In this document: positions 19,371 to 30,299 of the stretch, piece after piece
How the letters are laid out: each line of letters begins with the position of its first letter
Numbering within the stretch: the first letter of the stretch is position 1
Source of the DNA: Zizania palustris
Lineage: Eukaryota; Streptophyta; Magnoliopsida; Poales; Poaceae
DNA length: 64,000 bases
Direction: 5' to 3'
Assembly: GCA_019279435.1 (NCBI GenBank)
Contig: JAAALK010000287.1
Coordinates: 15,810,162 to 15,874,161 of the forward strand
Program-made: the position numbers and the translations under genes
Notes under the pieces: generated by a model
The model's input: only the letters and a program-made list of their open reading frames with translations
Told to the model about the DNA's origin: nothing
Databases searched by the model: none

Positions 19371-22300
19371 ATGCCTCCTAAGCGGAGTGCACCTCGCAAT
19401 CCCACTCGGAGGTCCTCTCGGATCTCCGGAGAGATACCCTTCGACACAGTCGAAGTCGGAGGGTCTTCGACTATCCCTCCACCTCAAACTCCGCAAGGGG
19501 CTTCTATCCCTCGAGGATACGAAACCTCTCCGCCAACCCCTTCCATACTCCGATCATCCGGAGTCATTCCGCCACCCTCCATCCCGATTCGAACTGATCA
19601 TACCAGTTCTCAAGACCCGGAAGGTCCTTCCGGAGGAGATGAAGATAGCCTTGGAGACATGGCCACTCAAATGGCCAACCTTCAAGCCGAGGTAGCGAGG
19701 TGGCGACAAGAGGCTGCGAACAGGCTTCGCTCTCAAGCCACCCCAGCTATCCCCGAAGTGCCCGAAGACGACGATCTTGGTTATCCCGAAGCCCCGGAGA
19801 ACGCCTCTTATGATAATGAATCTCCGTTGCATCCAGAGTTGCAGAAGGTTCGCTTCGATCCGAAGTTTAAAACCTCGAAGCTCTGCAAGTATGCCGGAGA
19901 TGAAGATCCCGGAGAGTTTGCGCGTTCTTATGCCCTAGCGATTGAGGCTAGCGGCGGAGACAGAGACACTATGGCGAAGTGCTTCCCGTTAGCTCTTCAA
20001 GGAGTGGCGTTGAGATGGTTCTGGTCTTTAAAGCCAGGATCAATCAATTCGTGGTCTCAGTTGAAGAGGAAGTTCATAAGTAACTTTCAGGGTACCTTCG
20101 TGCCCCCCATGTCAACAGGAAGCCTTTTCCAAGTGAAACAGCTCCCCGGAGAAACATTGAGGCAGTACTTCAAGCGCTTCGCTCACACGAAGTCGCAAAT
20201 TCGGGGGCTGTCCACATCCTCGGTGGTTGATGCGGCTCGGGAAGGCGTCAGTCATAAAGGCCTTCTGGATAAACTGCATCGGAAGAGCATCACCACAGTA
20301 TCACAGCTGATGTCATACTTCGAGGAGTATGCGAGGTCAGAGGAAGGATGGCTTCGGAGGACTGCTGCTGCTTCAACGGTGTTGCAAGAAGTTAAAACAG
20401 AGGTGAAGACTTCGGCACAGCCGCAAGAACCAGTCTTCGAAGTGCAACATGATCGAAGAAGAGGGCAAAAGCACCCTCGCTCTGAAGTCTTGAACATTGC
20501 ACCCCCACAGAAGTTTGCACCAAGAGCTCCACAGTCTGCGGGGAACAAGTCCAGCGGCTGGAGGCCGCCAGGGAAAATGGCTGGCAAGGGCCAGACCCTT
20601 TTTTGCTGTATTCATGGAGAGAATCGAAGCCATGCAACTGACACTTGCAAGGCTATCCTTACCCTAAGGGGAGAATACTTGGAAAGAACTTCGGGTCGAG
20701 GCAGTACCGACCGAAGTCCAGCAGCAGCGCGCCCAGACCCAGTCCAAGCTGTGGCGCGGATAGAAAACTTTGATGCTGCAAGGCACCCTCCGGTGGCCAA
20801 TGTTATGCCACCTCCGAAGCAAGAGGAAGGGCAAGATAGAGGAAAGAGAGTAGTTCTCCCTATCTCCGGAGGAGGTACCCTCGGAAGCATGTCCAAGAGA
20901 CAGCGAAGAGAGTACGTTCGAGAAGTAGGCCATATTGGGACTTCGTCATCTGCAGCTGCAATGCCGGAGTGGTCTCATGTTCCTATATCTTTCTCTGCGG
21001 AGGATGCAGCTGGTATTAAGTTCCCGCATGCAGATCCATTGGTTATCACTGCTGATATTGCAGGGACTGAAGTCCGAAGGGTGCTAATTGACGGAGGTAG
21101 TTCGGCAGATATCATTTTTGTGCAAGCCTTCGATCAGTTATGCATTTCCCGGAAGCATCTTCTCCCAGCGGCTCGTCCTCTGCAAGGCTTCGCAGGACCT
21201 CCGCTTGATGCACTTGGCCAGATAGGCTTGGAAGTAACCTTCGGAGAAGGTTTACTAGCCCGAACTGAAGAAGTTATCTTTGATGTGGTAGATGCCCCGT
21301 ATGCTTATAATGTCATCTTCGGACGGGGCATGTTGAATCAGTTCGGAGCTGTGGCGCATCACAACTACTTGTGCATGAAGATGCCCACACAAGCAGGAGT
21401 CCTGACAATCTTCGGAGATTAAGCCATGGCTCGGAGGGCAGAATATGGTCACGGTCCTCCTCTCGATCCGAGGCAAGTAAACAGTGTCCAAGATAATGAA
21501 GAAATTTTTTCAGCCTCCTCCGAAGCTTCGAAGAAGTCATTTCCAAGACCAAGTCCCGAAGGAGAGATTGCAACAAAGATCATTGTCAAAGATGGTAAAG
21601 AATACACTTTTCAATTTGGTAAAGATTTACCTCCTGAAGTTGCAACTTCCTTGGAAAAAGTCGTAGAAGAAAATTTGGATGTCTTCGCTTGGTCTGACGA
21701 AGATATCACCGGAGTTGATCGGGATATTATTGAGCACAGTTTGCTTGTAAACCCGAAGGCCCGGCCTGTTCGACAAGGGCTCCGGAAGATGTCCGCAGAG
21801 AGAGCTGCTCTAGCTAAGGACGAAGTTGAAAAACTGTTGAAGGCTGGGATTATCAGAGAAGTGGCCCATACAGAATGGTTAGCCAACCCAGCCTTCGTCA
21901 GGAAGAAGTCTTCCGGGAAATGGCGCATGTGCATTGATTTCACATCTCTGAATAAAGCGTGCCCACGTGACCCCTACCCCATGCCCCGAATTGATCAACT
22001 AGTTGACTCCACTGCAGGTTCGGAGTTACTAAGCTTCCTTGACGCGTATTCTGGTTATCATCAAATATGGTTGAAGCGCGAAGATGAAATCAAGACGAGC
22101 TTTGTAACTCCTTCGGGAGTCTTCTGCTATGTAAGAATGTCCTTCAGCCTAAGAAATGCCGGGGCTACTTTTTCAAGATTAGTTGCTAAGGCTCTAGGTC
22201 ATCAACTAGGCCGCAATGTGGAGGCCTATATGGATGATATTGTAATAAAGAGTGCTTTAAAGCACCAACATAGCCTAGACTTAGCAGAAACATTCAATAG

Positions 22301-24764
22301 CCTTCGGGCATGTGGGATCCGTCTTAACCCCGAAAAATGTATATTCGGAGCTAAGGCTGGAAAGTTGTTAGGGTACTTAGTTTCAAGCAGAGGAATTGAA
22401 GCTAGCCCTACTCAAATAACTGCGCTGCAGAAGATGGCCCCTCCGGAGAATTTAAAGCAAGTACAAAAGCTGACTGGACGTCTGGCCGCACTTAGCAGGT
22501 TTTTATCAAGGTCTGCGGAGAGGAGCTTGCCAATATTTAAAGCTTTGAAAGGGTCCGAAGATTTTGCATGGACACCGGAGTGTCAGAAAAGCTTCGAAGA
22601 TATTAAAGATTATCTCAGCAATCTTGCCACACTCACGGTGCCTATTGCGGACGAAACCCTACTCCTGTATCTTGCAGCTACAGGTTCAGCTGTCAGCGCA
22701 GTCCTTGTCAGAGAAGCAGATATCAATGGGAAGTTGGTCCAAAATCCTGTCTATTTTGTATCCGAAGCATTATCAGGAGCGAAGACAAGATACTCCGAAC
22801 TTGAGAAGTTCGTTTATGCTCTGATAATGGCTTCGAGGAAGCTAAGACATTATTTTTTGGCTCACAATGTAATTGTACCAACTTCGTATCCTTTAGGAGA
22901 TATGCTCCGAAGCAAAGATTCCACTGGAAGGATTGGAAAGTGGGCAGTAGAGCTAGCACCCTTCGGCATATCTTTCCTGGCAAGGACAGCTATCAAATCT
23001 CAAGTCCTAGCAGACTTCGTAGCAGAGTGGACTCCACCTGCGAAGTTGACTCCAGAGAAATCAGATGACGGAGTTTGGATTATTTACTCCGATGGAGCTT
23101 TCCAAGCATCCGGAGCAGGCATTGGGGCAGTATTGATTTCACCGTCAGGGCAAAGAGCAATGTACTCCGTAAGACTCAACTTTAAGTCTACCAATAATAT
23201 AGCGGAGTACGAAGGGATTTTATTGGGACTTCGGAAAGCACGTGCTCTAGGGGCTACAAGGATAATTATAAAAACAGATTCTCAGATAGTAGCAGGGCAC
23301 GTAGACAAAAGTTTTCAAGTCCGACATCCACAACTTGCAAAGTATTTAGAAGAAATTCGCAAGATCGAAGCACATTTCAAGGGTATTTCCATTCGGAGTA
23401 TACCAAGAGCTGAAAACGTGCAAGCGGACATTTTAGCGAAGGCTGCAGCCGGAGCTGTGGATGTGCCTGACGAAGCTTTCTATGAGGAGCTCAATGTACC
23501 TTCGGTGCCACAAATTGCCTCTGCGGAGATTCTTTGCATTCCTAGTGCAGATTGGAAAGATTCGATCATAGAACTCTTGCAAGGAGGAACAAATTTGCCC
23601 GAAGAGCCCCAATTGTCAAGATTAAAGCTCAGAGCAAGAAACTATCAGTTAATCAACGGTATATTATACAAGGCCGGAGTATGTTCCCCTCTACTCCGAT
23701 GTATATCTCAAGCCGAAGGCCAAGAAATTCTTCGAGAAATTCATGAAGGCCTTTGTGGAAGCCATTTAGCCCCTAGAGCTCTGGCAGGAAAAACACTTCG
23801 CCAGGGGCTTTATTGGCCCACAATAACAGCTGATGCGGAGAGCTTGGTCCGCACTTGTCAAGGATGCCAGTGGATGGGTCGACGGAGTCATCGCCCACCA
23901 ACAGCTCTTCAAGTCATTGCTCCGGTATGGCCTATGGCCAGATGGGGTATGGATCTAATTGGTCCCTTTCCGTTAGCAAAGGGAAATCTGAAGTTCGCAG
24001 TGGTAGCTATTGAATATTTTTCTAAGTGGGTAGAAGCAGAACCCTTAACAGCTATCACTTCGAACAATGTACAGAAATTCTTCTGGAAGAACATTATTTG
24101 CCGGTTCGGAGTGCCTAGATATCTCATAGTTGATAATGGAACACAGTTCGACGCAGAACCCTTCAGGAAGTTTTGCGAAGACCTAGGCATCCAACTATGT
24201 TTTGCTGCAGTGAGACATCCTCAGTCAAATGGAGCCGTAGAGCGAGCCAATGGAAATATTTTATCAGGGCTAAATCGAAGAATAGTAGGATTATCAAAGG
24301 GACTGTGGATCGAAGAGCTTCCGAAGATTCTGTGGTCCATTCGGACTACACAAACAAGGTCCACAGGTTTTACTCCGTTCAGACTACTATTCGGAGATGA
24401 AGCTATGACTCCAACGGAGCTCAAAGGGGGGTCATTTCGCAGAACCGAACCGGACATCGAAGAAGAAAGACAAGCTTCGTTAGATTTGTCAGAAGAAACA
24501 AGACTTCGGGCTGTAGCTAATTTATCAAAGTATCATCAGCAGACGAAGACTTGGTATGACCCGAAGGTTAAGCTCAATGAGTTAAGGCCGGGTCATCTTG
24601 TTCTACGAAGCATTATAGCACCAGGGAAGTTAGGCAATAAATGGGAAGGTCCATATCTAATTGTCCGCTCCGGGCGCCCTGGTTCTTTCAAATTAGCTAA
24701 TTTAGAAGGTGAAGAGTTAGCACATACGTGGCATGCGGAGCACCTAAAGCGATACTTCGCATAA
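19371..24764 (+). CDS. Tat-2 Gag-Pol polyprotein with one in-frame TAA
   Basis: One reading frame of 1798 codons is interrupted only by TAA at 21420-21422. Before it lie gag (retrotransposon gag fold, residues ~170-285), a Tat-type zinc motif (CIHGENRSHATDTC, ~412-425) and an aspartic protease (DGGSSAD at 574). After it come RT with YMDD at 22227-22238, a first RNase H, and a second archaeal-type RNase H (YSDGAFQASGAG to ADILAKAA, nt ~23080-23430). Integrase has an H-H-C-C finger (nt ~23737-23870) and D, D, E near nt 23946, 24133 and 24233. Tat-1 has CAA at the TAA position, so a recent C-to-T change explains it best. The downstream ATG at 21429 could in principle restart translation. Confidence 0.92.
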
Positions 24765-24969
24765 GGGCTCCTTGTAATTCGCTTGTAATCACCTCTAAAT
24801 TAATAAAGCATACACCCTGATAGTTGCCTTCCCCTCATACACTCCCAGCTTCCCGAGCGGACGCGCTGGAACCGTGGGGTCGACTGAGAGGGAAGTGTCT
24901 TTAAGCTGGGCTGTATTTCCGGACTTCGTACCCATAAAGTCGAAGCCTCCGGTGTGGTGGCTGAAATCC

Positions 24970-25330
24970 ATCCGGAGCCCAAGTCACGGCTTGTAGGCAT
25001 CCGTAAAAGAGCCAATACCACATTCTACGGAGTCCAAGCCATTGGCTGGTAGACTTCCGTAAAAAGAGCCGAAGGTGGCCAAAATCTGCGGAGTCCAAGC
25101 TGCAGCTTGCAGACATCCGTAAAAAGAGCCGAAGGTGGCCAAATTCTGCGAAGTCCAAGCCATTGGCTGGTAGACTTCTGCAAAAGTAGTCGAAGGTGGC
25201 TACAATTCTACGGAGTCCAAGCCATTGGCTGGTAGACTTCCGTAAAAAAGAGCCGAAGGTGGCCAAATTCTGCGAAGTCCAAGCCATTGGCTGGTAGACT
25301 TCTGCAAAAATAGCCGAAGGTGGCTAAAGC
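24970..25330 (+). repeat. Tandem array: about 5-6 copies of a ~61-bp unit
   Basis: The core agtccaag recurs at 25031, 25092, 25152, 25214 and 25276 (spacing 60-62), with a weaker first copy near 24975. Each unit ends in gtaaaaagagccgaaggtggcc, the same tail as the Tat-1 116-bp unit. The array lies 3' of pol and before the end of the antisense gene. Confidence 0.9.
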
Positions 25331-25690
25331 AAAATAGCATTTGAGCCATGAGCTTCGAATGTCTGTTCATATAAGTCCAAAGTGACAAATTTCTTAAGAC
25401 ACTAAAGTGTCCTGAAAGTTATCTCAATTGATTTCTTTCGTTAAACAAAGGTACCAAGTTGCCATTCTTCTAACTACAAAAAGTCGAAGACATTTCATAA
25501 GATTTCAAAAGATCTTTAAATGACAGAGGGGCTCTGAACCCCCAAAAAATTGTACTCCGAAGTTTTTTCTTTGCGCATAACCATCTTTGAATACAGTTCG
25601 AAGTTGCTTATACCCAAAGAGGGGCTAGTAAATATGGAGACAATTTTAAATCGGCATTCATTATTGAAATAAATGTATTTACAGATTACA
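25331..25690. other. Tat-2 spacer between convergent genes
   Basis: This non-coding stretch lies between the tandem array and the end of the antisense exon-5 frame. Both the sense and antisense transcripts may terminate here, but I see no clear terminator. Confidence 0.5.
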
Positions 25691-26170
25691 TTATGAAAAA
25701 TTGGTATCTATACCAAGAAGGAATCGAAGACCTCTTCGGTCCCGAGAGCTAGGGGTGGAACGACTAGTTCCAACATCGGAAGTTCTAAGAACTTTACGTT
25801 TAACTCTCTTCCTCCCCTTCGAAGCTCTAAAATCCTTCTGCTCTTGTTGAAGCTCGGCCCAAGTTCGAAGCCGCTCGGGGCTTCTTTCCTTGCTTCTAAG
25901 ATCTTCAGATCTTTTATTTTGAGCTTCACCTTCGTCTTCGGACCATTTAGTGTCTTCAGAAGACGAGGTGTTTGTGTCAATCTCTTTATCTTCCTCTTTA
26001 ATATAAGACAATACGTCTTTGATTACTTCGGGCGCAATAACGCCGGAGTCATCTCGAGGAATAAGAAATCGAGGACGCTTATAACTCTTTAGAAGTTCGA
26101 AGGTGTTCCACAGTGAGCGAAGTTCGCTGTTAAGCTCTAACACTTCGATATCTTCCATAAGAGGCAAAGC
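25691..26170 (-). CDS. Tat-2 antisense gene: possible fifth exon, or small separate frame
   Basis: An acidic then basic frame of about 155 residues from ATG 26158 ends at 25691. An acceptor-like CATATTTTTAG precedes 26170. If exon 4 is cut after CAG at 26262 (donor GTTTAG), the 91-nt intron joins in phase 0 and the protein becomes 1110 residues. Without that splice, exon 4 ends at TAG 26256. The donor is weak, but Tat-1 has the same arrangement (CGG|GTTTAG and TTCTTTTAG) and a related tail. RNA would decide between fusion and a separate frame. Confidence 0.5.
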   Translation of the reverse strand, partial: ALPLMEDIEVLELNSELRSLWNTFELLKSYKRPRFLIPRDDSGVIAPEVIKDVLSYIKEEDKEIDTNTSSSEDTKWSEDEGEAQNKRSEDLRSKERSPERLRTWAELQQEQKDFRASKGRKRVKRKVLRTSDVGTSRSTPSSRDRRGLRFLLGIDTNFS

Positions 26171-26255
26171 CTAAAAATATGATAAACAAGACTTTCATTG
26201 ATAAATGTTTACAAACATGAGCTTTACATAATCAAAAAAAAATCCTAAGTAATTC

Positions 26256-29200
26256 CTAAACCTGCGGGTTCGAAGGAGGTTGACTGCTCGAAGCTTGGCT
26301 CCGAACTTGCTTCTGGCGTTGGCCTTCATCAATCCAAGCCTTGATCGCAGATCGACCTTCGGCTCTCCATGAAGTTTGAAAGGCTCGCCAGGCGGCAGCC
26401 ACGCCTTCGGAAGGAGTCAAAAGTCTCGCGTCGTCGAAGATGATGGAGCCCTCTGCGCTCGGAGTAATTATTCGGCCCAAATCCTCATAGTAACGAAGTA
26501 ATCCAAGGGCAGACACTTGTCCGGAGAGTTCTCCATAACGCATGCCTGCCGTCTTCATTTGCTTCGCTGCTCCTTGGATCCTCTTTAACCGGCGCAGCAG
26601 AGTCACATTATCATCCGAAGGTAGTGATCCCGTAGTACCGAAGTACTCCAAGACACCTAGCATCTGCTCGATGACCTCCGAAGCCACCTTCTCAGACTTG
26701 AGTTTTTCCGCAATAAGTGCATCCTTGGCCGAAGTCGTTTCTGCTAAAACTCCGGAGATTCTAGCATTCTCCGTAGTCAAAGTATTCTTTTGAGTCCGGA
26801 GTTGGCCAGCCTCTTCTCGAAGTCTTACAAGTTCGGACCCTTTAGCAGCATCCTCCGTCCGCAGTCTTTCAACCTCCGCTCGAAGCGCAATTCTTTCTGC
26901 TTCGAGCTCTTTCTTCGCAGCCTCCAAGCTTTGCCTAGCCCTTCGCTCTGCTAGTATTACATTATCCATCTGAGCTACTCGACCTTCGGAGAAGTTAAAA
27001 TTTCTTTGAAGAGCTTCGTTCTCTTCCCGAAGTTGAGTAATTTCATTTTCGCTTGATAAAGCCGCAGCGCGGGCTAAGACTGCTTGCTAAGAAAAAAGAA
27101 AAATTGAAATAAGAAATTATTCATATATAATTTGCTATTTGGTTCGAAGATGCTTTATACCTGATAAGCTGCTCTTTCCACAGCAAGGTTAAGCTCCGAA
27201 CCCTTTGCTCTGCTTAAAAGGGCTACTAGTTCTGTTTCCCCGACTTTGCGACTGGCTTGACCCAAAGGTTTAACCAAGGTCCCAAGTCCGGTTTTCTCCT
27301 CCAAAAAAGGAGTTATGAGAGGAAGCATTACTGAAGCCTTCTGATCAGCTCTGCTTAGCGAAGGTCCGGAGAGTTCTTCCGAGGCTCTTGGAACTTCTGA
27401 AGATGGCCCCCCCTCAGTTGATTCACTTTCATCTGTTGACTCAGATGAAGTCGATCTTTGAGTAGGGAGAGGCTCTATGTGTCTTTTTCCTCTTCCAGGC
27501 CCCTGTAGAGTAACCTCCGGCTGTGGCTCCGAAGTTGTCGAAGGTCTTTGAATTGTATCTTCGTGAGTTACTTCGACAACAGGAGGCTCTGAAAAAACAA
27601 AAATATTATACATTGTATAATTTTGCAGAAATTGATAAGAATTATGCAAAATTTACCTTCGACATTCTCTGGAAGATCGAGCACCGGACTGATCGGAGGA
27701 TCAAAAGTGTAGTCCTCATCCGAATCAGCCGTTAAATCTTGGACTGCAGGAGCATCGTCCTGAGGAGTCCTCGTTGCTTCTTCAGGAATCGAAGCCATAG
27801 TGACTTCGACCCCACCTTCATTCACAGGAACTCCGTCCTGAGTTGTATCTTCTTGAACTACCGAAGTCCTTGGTTGATCAACATTATCTCCGGACTCCGG
27901 TACGTTCGCAGGTACTTCGGCTTGTGCGACCCTTTGAGTTTCATTCTCTTCCATCAGGTGCACAAGCAATCTCCCCGTTTCTTCTTGGGAGTCGGAAACC
28001 GAAGCTCTTGAGCTTGAAGGTGCTGGATCTGAAGGCGCGAGGTTCTTTGGCTTCCGAGCCACCTTCTTCACCGGAGTTTTTGCTGAACTCGAAGTTCCAG
28101 CCTCGGCTTTCCTTTTCTGGGGCCCTTTCTCCAAAGGCACCCAATCCATCAAAGGGGGCGGAGATAGCTCCAGCATTCCCCATACTCTGTTAAATCTCTC
28201 CCAACTCCCGATTAATTTAACTCGCCATTCTTTCTCGGACGGAGTTGGGGCACTAAGAATCTTCTCCGAAGCCCTTACAATTTGCTCTGAAGTAATAGGG
28301 GCTGAAGAAGCTAAAAAAAATAACTCGAGTTAGTCTTTCTTCGAAGTAAATATGTACAATGCATGTTGGATTCGAAGTTACCTGTAGGGCTCGAAGTATA
28401 ATTGATCTTGCGAAGACCACCTTCCGAGTCATCCTCGAAGATGATAGGCCAGTTGGCCATCAGCGGAGGAATTTGGAGTCCGATGAATTCTTCGGCCAAG
28501 TCCCGCATACTTAACCTTCGGCTAATTTTCTGAAGCAAGTTAAGACGAGCTTCGAGCTGGCCTTCGTCAGGTTGCACTAAGGCTTCTTTCCGGAATTGGA
28601 TTTCTTTGAGGGGCCCAGCCAGAGGACTGCTCGCTCCAACTTCGGCATAAAACCACCTCAGGACCCAGTCGGTGTACCATCTAGCATTGATGGCCTTAGC
28701 AGGGAATTGCAGAGCATATTCATCACGAAGCCTAAAATTAATGCTTCCGAAGGCAACCACCACTTTCTCACCTCCGGAGCCTGTGAAGGTCTTCGGCTGA
28801 CAAGTCGCTCTATGAAGTGCAGCGAAGATTTCTGCTCTCCCCTCACAACCTTCGGCTCTCAGCTCCCACTCGAAGATAGCCAATCTAGCTACAGCATTCG
28901 GAGATAGTTGGGGGAGGGTTACATGAAACAGGTCAAGTACTTCGGCCAAGAAATCCACAGCAGGGAGGCCCAAGCCTGCTTCGAAAAAAGCTTCGAATAC
29001 CACAACCTCTCCGGGTCTCGGTGATGGAATTGATTCTTTGCCCGGCTTCCGAATCATAACTCCATTGCTAATCTTTCCCCCTGCTGTAATTGCCAAAGAC
29101 TCTTTCTTGCAGGTAGAAGGCCCTAACTCAAAAGACTGATCCAAATATTTGGTCGACGGTGGGCACAGACCTTGGTCATCGGCGATTTGGGGATTTCTCC

Positions 29201-29327
29201 CCCCTGCCGCCATGGATGTTGCCGCCTGCATCGAGGGCGCCGCCGCCAATGTCGCCGCTGCTGCAGCTGCGGCTGCCTGTTGCCGAGCCAAAGCCGAAGG
29301 AGGCGCAGATCCCTTGGTCTTCACCAT
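26256..29327 (-). CDS. Tat-2 antisense gene, 4 exons, 952 aa (Transposase_28-like)
   Basis: Exons are 29327-28382, 28310-27657, 27588-27161 and 27086-26256. All three introns (71, 68 and 74 nt) have GT..AG ends with T-rich acceptors, and the phases 1, 1, 0 match exactly, giving 952 codons without a stop. Residues ~95-300 contain the block EVVVFEAFFEAGL..LPQLSPNAVARLAIFEW, which resembles Pfam Transposase_28 (PF04195, 'putative gypsy type transposon'); this is recognition by eye. The middle is Ser/Pro/Glu-rich with a basic KKVARKPK stretch. Exon 4 is a long coiled coil. Function is unknown. Antisense frames of this type are known in Tat elements such as maize Grande. The intron positions recur in Tat-1. 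Confidence 0.88.
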
Positions 29328-29349
29328 TACGATCGCTCGATTACTTTGA

Positions 29350-29410
29350 AGAAATGGAGGCTAGGGCTCAAGAACTCAAAGGCTAGGGCTCAAGAACTCA
29401 AGGGGCTCAC
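29350..29410 (-). repeat. Short direct repeat in the antisense 5' leader
   Basis: The 20-base segment ctagggctcaagaactcaa occurs twice about 22 bp apart, between the antisense TATA box and the antisense ATG. Confidence 0.7.
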
Positions 29411-29467
29411 AAAGCTTTTGACTGAGAGAAAGCGGTGAAAAGGTAATCGGGTAAGTTTTGGGCTCTT

Positions 29468-29475
29468 TATTTATA
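29468..29475 (-). promoter_or_regulatory. TATA box of the antisense gene
   Basis: TATAAATA on the minus strand lies about 140 bp upstream of the antisense ATG (29327) and outside the LTR. Tat-1 has TATAAAT at 37518-37512, about 100 bp upstream of its own antisense ATG (37412). A dedicated promoter inside the element is the simplest reading. Confidence 0.65.
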
Positions 29476-29795
29476 GCCTAAACGTTCCGCTTGTTACCGT
29501 TTGGGCTCTACCCTTTCGCATTCTCGCCCGTTATTTTCCTCCGGAAATAACGCATCATATAACTTCCGTTAGAAACAGAAACTAACGGCTATTTTTTCTA
29601 AGTCTAAAAAGACTTTCGAACTTCTTGAGTCAGTTCTAAGATAGTTCGAAAAGTAATTACCTTACGACTGATTCGAAGTTCATATCTTCATGCATTTCGG
29701 AGATAAAATAAAAACCAATAACCCCTATGATTGGTTATCTTTTCTTTCCGTATACTGCTCTCCTAACGTTACAGGTCGAACGGAGAAGCGTATTC

Positions 29796-29805
29796 GAGGG
29801 GCTAC
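29796..29805 (+). promoter_or_regulatory. Tat-2 polypurine tract
   Basis: The purine-rich gaggggctac directly precedes the 3' LTR. The same gcgtattcgaggggctac context precedes the Tat-1 3' LTR at 37912. Confidence 0.8.
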
Positions 29806-30299
29806 TGTTGGGGGAAAATATCTCATCTTCGGGGTTATTGCCGAAGCAGCATAAAGACAGTCAACCAGTTCGAAGATTGTCCGAAGACCATCTTCGAAGA
29901 TGCCCAGAACCTCGTTCGAAGCCCGAAGACAGGCACTAGTTCGAAGTATGTCTTCGAACCAAAGCCCTTCAGGATCTTTTCTGCCAGCTAAGATGGAAGA
30001 CTTATCTTCTATCCTATTAGATTAGTCTTTTACCATTTTAGCCCTATTAAGGAAACCGAATAGTTTCCTTAATGTCGGTTGTAATAGAGGGATAAATAGG
30101 TCTTTTCCTTAATGTTTAGGCCTATAAATACCCCCCATTTCACTCTGTAATAGGGACCGATTACAAGTGATTCAATACACACTTTGAACTATTTTAAGCT
30201 ATTATCCTTTCGGAGGCTTAGAACAGTTTGCTTCGCAAACACTTCGTTTGTTAGTTTCTTTTCTACAGAAACCTGTTAGCGTAATCTTTTACGCCAACA
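29806..30299 (+). repeat. Tat-2 3' LTR
   Basis: The 494-bp partner of 18814-19308 ends in ACGCCAACA and is followed directly by the target duplicate acgac. Confidence 0.97.

Larger units (their letters stand above)
18814..30299 (+). mobile_element. Tat-2: complete Ty3/Gypsy Tat-lineage retrotransposon
   Basis: This is an 11,486-bp element with 495/494-bp LTRs, a primer site, gag-pol on the plus strand, a tandem array, a spliced antisense gene on the minus strand and a polypurine tract. It is flanked by the perfect 5-bp duplication acgac (18809-18813 and 30300-30304). The LTRs differ by one substitution and one 1-bp indel, so the insertion is very recent. A second RNase H between the first RNase H and integrase, plus an antisense frame downstream of pol, identifies the Tat lineage. 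The main coding defect I can find is one in-frame TAA (21420-21422). Confidence 0.95.

Noticed and set aside
29149..29438. Plus-strand frames rich in Ala/Arg/Pro
   Set aside because: They mirror the Ala-rich start of the antisense gene, whose frame is supported by splicing and homology.
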